From Bacteroidales bacterium UBA2030 (GTDB taxonomy: Bacteria; Bacteroidota; Bacteroidia; Bacteroidales; TTA-H9): a stretch of DNA of 7,632 nucleotides. The stretch is taken from the NCBI GenBank assembly GCA_002332755.1, contig DDBO01000124.1:1-7632 (forward strand), written 5' to 3'. The notes below the pieces were generated by a model. That model did no database searches, was not told where the DNA came from, and worked only from the letters and a program-made list of their open reading frames with translations. Made by a program: the position numbers and the translations under genes. How positions within the stretch are numbered: position 1 is the first letter of the stretch; every line of letters begins with the position of its first letter. Positions 6,122 to 7,632 of this stretch are shown here, piece after piece.

Positions 6122-7060
6122 ATGATCAAGAGAATTGTTTATTTCAGTCAACCGGTTTGGCTGAGTTTTGAAAATAATTTCATGGTTGCCCGGTTTAAAG
6201 CGATTGAGCAACAGCCTGAGGTGAAAAAAGCAATGGGCGAAGAAGCCGAGAAACGTTTTCATCTGGATGACGTGGGTTTCGTGGTGCTCGATCACAGGCA
6301 AATCACGCTCACCCATCCCTTGCTTGCGCAACTGGCCAGCCGCAATATTGCATTGCTGTCCTGCGACGATACCCATCATCCCATCGGGCTGCATCTGCCT
6401 TTGTATTCTAATACCCTGCAAACCGAAAGGTACAAGGCTCAAATCGAGGCCTCTGAACCTTTACGCAAACAACTTTGGGCCCAATTGATACGCCAAAAGA
6501 TCAAGAATCAGTCGGCCGTTTTGCTCCATGCCGGCTTGATTTCCGAAGCCAACCACCTTAAAGCCCTGAGCAATGAAGTAAAAAGCGGAGATAGTGGCAA
6601 TTTGGAAGCAACGGCTTCGTATTACTATTGGCAACATATTTTTCAAGGAATCGAAGATTTTAAAAGAAAGCGTGAAGGTGAACCGCCCAACAACATGCTC
6701 AATTATGGTTATGCCATACTCAGGGCCATCGTAGGCCGGGCACTGGTGGCCAGTGGGTTGTTGCCAACTCTGGGGCTTCATCATCACAATCGCTACAATC
6801 CTTTTTGCCTGGCTGACGATATGATGGAGCCCTACCGACCCTTTGTAGATCGATTGGTGTATCAGATAATAAAGAAAAATGGGCTGAAAGAAGAACTCGA
6901 CAGGGAAACCAAGGCTGAATTGCTTTCCATTCCTTTTATCGATGTAGAGATTGCCGATGAAATCAGTCCATTGATGAATGCGGTACAATACTCCTGCCAA
7001 TCTTTGGTGAAATGCTTCGAGGGAAGTAAACGCAACCTGGTATTGCCCGAAATGAATTAA
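6122..7060 (+). CDS. cas1: Cas1, CRISPR spacer-acquisition integrase (type II)
   Basis: Metal-dependent integrase that, as a complex with Cas2, captures short foreign DNA and inserts it at the array as a new spacer; in type II systems Cas9 helps select PAM-flanked fragments. The 312-aa protein has the usual N-terminal beta domain (MIKRIVYFSQPVWLSFENN) and an alpha-helical catalytic domain. The active-site triad is visible as E162 (GNLEATASYYYW), H220 (LGLHHHNRYNPF) and D233 (LADDMMEPYRP). The H-to-D spacing of 13 equals that of the E. coli enzyme (H208, D221). The YYYW and NRYNPF blocks are typical of type II Cas1. The start is the first ATG after cas9 and gives the standard N terminus. cas2 begins 5 bp after the stop, so the pair is almost certainly cotranslated. 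GC content is about 50-55% near its start, in sharp contrast with the cas9 tail just upstream. Confidence 0.97.
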   Translation: MIKRIVYFSQPVWLSFENNFMVARFKAIEQQPEVKKAMGEEAEKRFHLDDVGFVVLDHRQITLTHPLLAQLASRNIALLSCDDTHHPIGLHLPLYSNTLQTERYKAQIEASEPLRKQLWAQLIRQKIKNQSAVLLHAGLISEANHLKALSNEVKSGDSGNLEATASYYYWQHIFQGIEDFKRKREGEPPNNMLNYGYAILRAIVGRALVASGLLPTLGLHHHNRYNPFCLADDMMEPYRPFVDRLVYQIIKKNGLKEELDRETKAELLSIPFIDVEIADEISPLMNAVQYSCQSLVKCFEGSKRNLVLPEMN

Positions 7061-7065
7061 GCCGT

Positions 7066-7407
7066 ATGGCCGAGACTGAACGATTGAATGCATACCGAAA
7101 TATGTGGCTGATGGTTTTATACGATTTACCTACCGAAACCAAGGCCCAGCGGAAAGCTTTTGCAACCTTCCGTAAAAATTTGCAGGGTTTAGGCTTCAGT
7201 ATGTTTCAATTCTCGGCCTATCTTAGGCATGTGGCCAGTCGCGAGTCGGCAGATGTTTACAAGAAGAGAATTAAAGCTATAGTGCCGGAAGAGGGTGCGG
7301 TATGCGTGTTAGAGATTACCGATAAGCAGTTTGAAAAAATGGAACTGTATCTGGGTAAAAAGCGAAAGCCGCCACCCAACCAGCCCCGGCAACTCGAGTT
7401 GTTTTAA
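7066..7407 (+). CDS. cas2: Cas2, CRISPR adaptation protein (type II)
   Basis: Small ferredoxin-fold protein that forms the dimer at the centre of the Cas1-Cas2 integration complex and mainly serves as a structural bridge for the prespacer. It is 113 aa, normal for type II. The first beta strand ends in the family aspartate (MWLMVLYDLP, D20), followed by the helix TETKAQRKAFATFRKNL, GFSMFQFSAYLRH, a second strand (AVCVLEITDKQF) and the C-terminal QLELF that many type II Cas2 proteins share. The ATG at 7066 gives the short lead-in ERLNAYRNMW common in this group; a later in-frame ATG (7102) would remove part of the first strand region. It is the last gene of the cas9-cas1-cas2 operon, and its stop codon sits immediately before the shared terminator. 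Confidence 0.95.
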   Translation: MAETERLNAYRNMWLMVLYDLPTETKAQRKAFATFRKNLQGLGFSMFQFSAYLRHVASRESADVYKKRIKAIVPEEGAVCVLEITDKQFEKMELYLGKKRKPPPNQPRQLELF

Positions 7408-7416
7408 AAAAAACGG

Positions 7417-7458
7417 GGCGGGGAAGGTTATTTTGGCCCTCTCCGCCTCATTTTTTTT
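7417..7458. terminator. Bidirectional terminator between the cas operon and the array
   Basis: An 11-bp stem (7417-7427 paired with 7437-7447, one G-U and one A-C mismatch) has a 9-nt loop. It is followed on the plus strand by eight Ts (7451-7458) and preceded by eight As (7406-7413), which form a U-run for minus-strand transcripts. It can therefore end the cas9-cas1-cas2 mRNA, 9 bp after the cas2 stop, and also end CRISPR transcripts arriving from the right. That arrangement agrees with the minus-strand crRNA orientation set by the anti-repeat. Confidence 0.8.
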
Positions 7459-7510
7459 GTTCTGAAAAGCCCCGAAAAGGTTTGATAAATCTACATTTTA
7501 GGGCATTTGT
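7459..7510. other. Short array flank between terminator and first repeat
   Basis: About 50 bp, AT-rich, with no coding potential. A plus-strand TTTG (7481-7484) lies 17 bp before GGCATTTG (7502-7509), a poor promoter match with the wrong TA and short spacing. The octamer TACATTTT (7492-7499) also occurs in the minus-strand repeat, but the flanking bases do not align, so I do not call a decayed repeat. It could contain the Cas1-Cas2 recognition sequence if this is the growing end of the array; the sequence alone does not decide this. Confidence 0.4.
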
Positions 7511-7556
7511 GCTGTAAAGCCAGGCATAAAAATACAAAATGTAATCAATTCACAAC
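7511..7556 (-). repeat. CRISPR repeat 1 (46 bp)
   Basis: The repeat nearest cas2, identical over all 46 bases to repeat 2. The flanking base differs (T at 7510 against C at 7586), which fixes the left limit. In crRNA orientation positions 1-25 pair with the tracrRNA. Positions 23-30 (7534 to 7527) read TATTTTTA and positions 1-4 read GTTG, a possible internal promoter. Confidence 0.93.
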
Positions 7557-7586
7557 GAAAGCAGGTAGTTTTGGTTTCGACGTCGC
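7557..7586 (-). other. CRISPR spacer 1 (30 bp)
   Basis: The only complete spacer in the window. In crRNA orientation it begins GCGACGTCGAAACC and ends ACCTGCTTTC. I found no second copy by eye elsewhere in this window, so no local self-targeting is apparent. The target is unknown. Confidence 0.9.
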
Positions 7587-7632
7587 GCTGTAAAGCCAGG
7601 CATAAAAATACAAAATGTAATCAATTCACAAC
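7587..7632 (-). repeat. CRISPR repeat 2 (46 bp)
   Basis: Perfect copy of repeat 1, ending at the last base of the window. In the minus-strand direction its internal promoter-like boxes (GTTG at 7632-7629, TATTTTTA at 7610-7603) would start transcription in the 3' part of the repeat and run into spacer 1 and then repeat 1. Confidence 0.9.
7603..7632 (-). promoter_or_regulatory. Possible repeat-embedded crRNA promoter
   Basis: On the minus strand GTTG is followed after 18 bases by TATTTTTA, against the Bacteroidota consensus TTTG-N19-TAnnTTTG. The last base of the -7 box and the spacing are each off by one. Repeats of related Bacteroidota arrays, as I recall them, carry TATCTTTG at the same place with 19-bp spacing, so this may be a weakened version. 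The same boxes occur in repeat 1 (7527-7556), where they would transcribe only the flank. Repeat-borne promoters are established for Neisseria and Campylobacter II-C arrays. Confidence 0.4.

Larger units (their letters stand above)
7511..7632 (-). CRISPR. CRISPR array, cas-proximal end (two repeats, one spacer; continues right)
   Basis: Two identical 46-bp repeats flank one 30-bp spacer, and the window ends exactly at the end of the second repeat, so more units are expected to the right. In crRNA orientation (minus strand) the repeat begins GTTGTGAATTGATTACATTT and ends TGGCTTTACAGC. A repeat of 46-48 bp with a 30-bp spacer is typical of Bacteroidota type II-C arrays. The orientation follows from the anti-repeat: only a minus-strand transcript can pair with the minus-strand tracrRNA. 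Transcription would then run toward cas2 and stop at the terminator at 7417-7458. Confidence 0.93.

Noticed and set aside
5957..7093. Minus-strand open frames of 161 and 210 codons opposite cas1, and a plus-strand frame at 6267-6488
   Set aside because: They overlap the strongly conserved Cas1 frame and show no protein family features. An anti-CRISPR or regulator reading has no support.
7481..7509. Plus-strand promoter for the array in the flank (TTTG, then GGCATTTG)
   Set aside because: The -7 box lacks TA, the spacing is 17, and plus-strand array RNA could not pair with the predicted tracrRNA.
7408..7510. csn2, cas4 or another fourth cas gene beside the array
   Set aside because: The gap after cas2 is about 100 bp and non-coding. 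The cas9-cas1-cas2 set alone fits subtype II-C. Genes beyond the window cannot be excluded.
2145..7632. A wholly new defence system
   Set aside because: All genes and RNAs belong to a recognisable type II-C CRISPR-Cas locus. Novelty here is limited to its regulation, RNA folding and the untested Cas9.

Overview
The window holds a complete, compact type II-C CRISPR-Cas locus downstream of a housekeeping methionyl-tRNA synthetase gene. The host is most probably a member of the Bacteroidota. The evidence is the form of MetRS (KISTS in place of KMSKS, C-terminal tRNA-binding domain), promoters of the Bacteroidota TTTG / TAnnTTTG type, the near absence of Shine-Dalgarno sites, a large Bacteroidota-like Cas9 and a 46-bp CRISPR repeat beginning GTTGTGAATTG in crRNA orientation. 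Species cannot be named from sequence alone.

Layout, left to right. Positions 1-56 carry degenerate 7-bp tandem repeats, followed by a metG promoter -7 box (55-62). metG (84-2144, +) ends at a strong intrinsic terminator (2170-2199). The 195-bp gap before cas9 is densely packed. On the minus strand it encodes a tracrRNA of about 79 nt (2214-2292), with a 24-nt anti-repeat, a small nexus hairpin and a GCAA-capped terminator. A textbook Bacteroidota promoter for it (2297-2327, minus) lies in the cas9 5' leader. A probable plus-strand -7 box for cas9 lies inside the anti-repeat. cas9 (2340-6104, 1254 aa), cas1 (6122-7060) and cas2 (7066-7407) follow as a tight operon. A bidirectional terminator (7417-7458) comes next, then the first two repeats and one spacer of a CRISPR array that runs off the right edge (7511-7632).

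How it fits together. Cas1 and Cas2 acquire spacers. The anti-repeat fixes the crRNA strand: crRNAs must come from the minus strand, running back toward cas2, probably from weak promoters inside each repeat. tracrRNA pairs with the first 25 nt of the repeat, and the duplex loads Cas9, whose RuvC and HNH residues all look intact. No csn2 or cas4 is present, which fits subtype II-C.

The system type is known. The less ordinary points are the interleaved tracrRNA/cas9 promoters, a tracrRNA segment that copies the 5' end of the repeat and can sequester the anti-repeat, and a sharply AT-rich 3' end of cas9.
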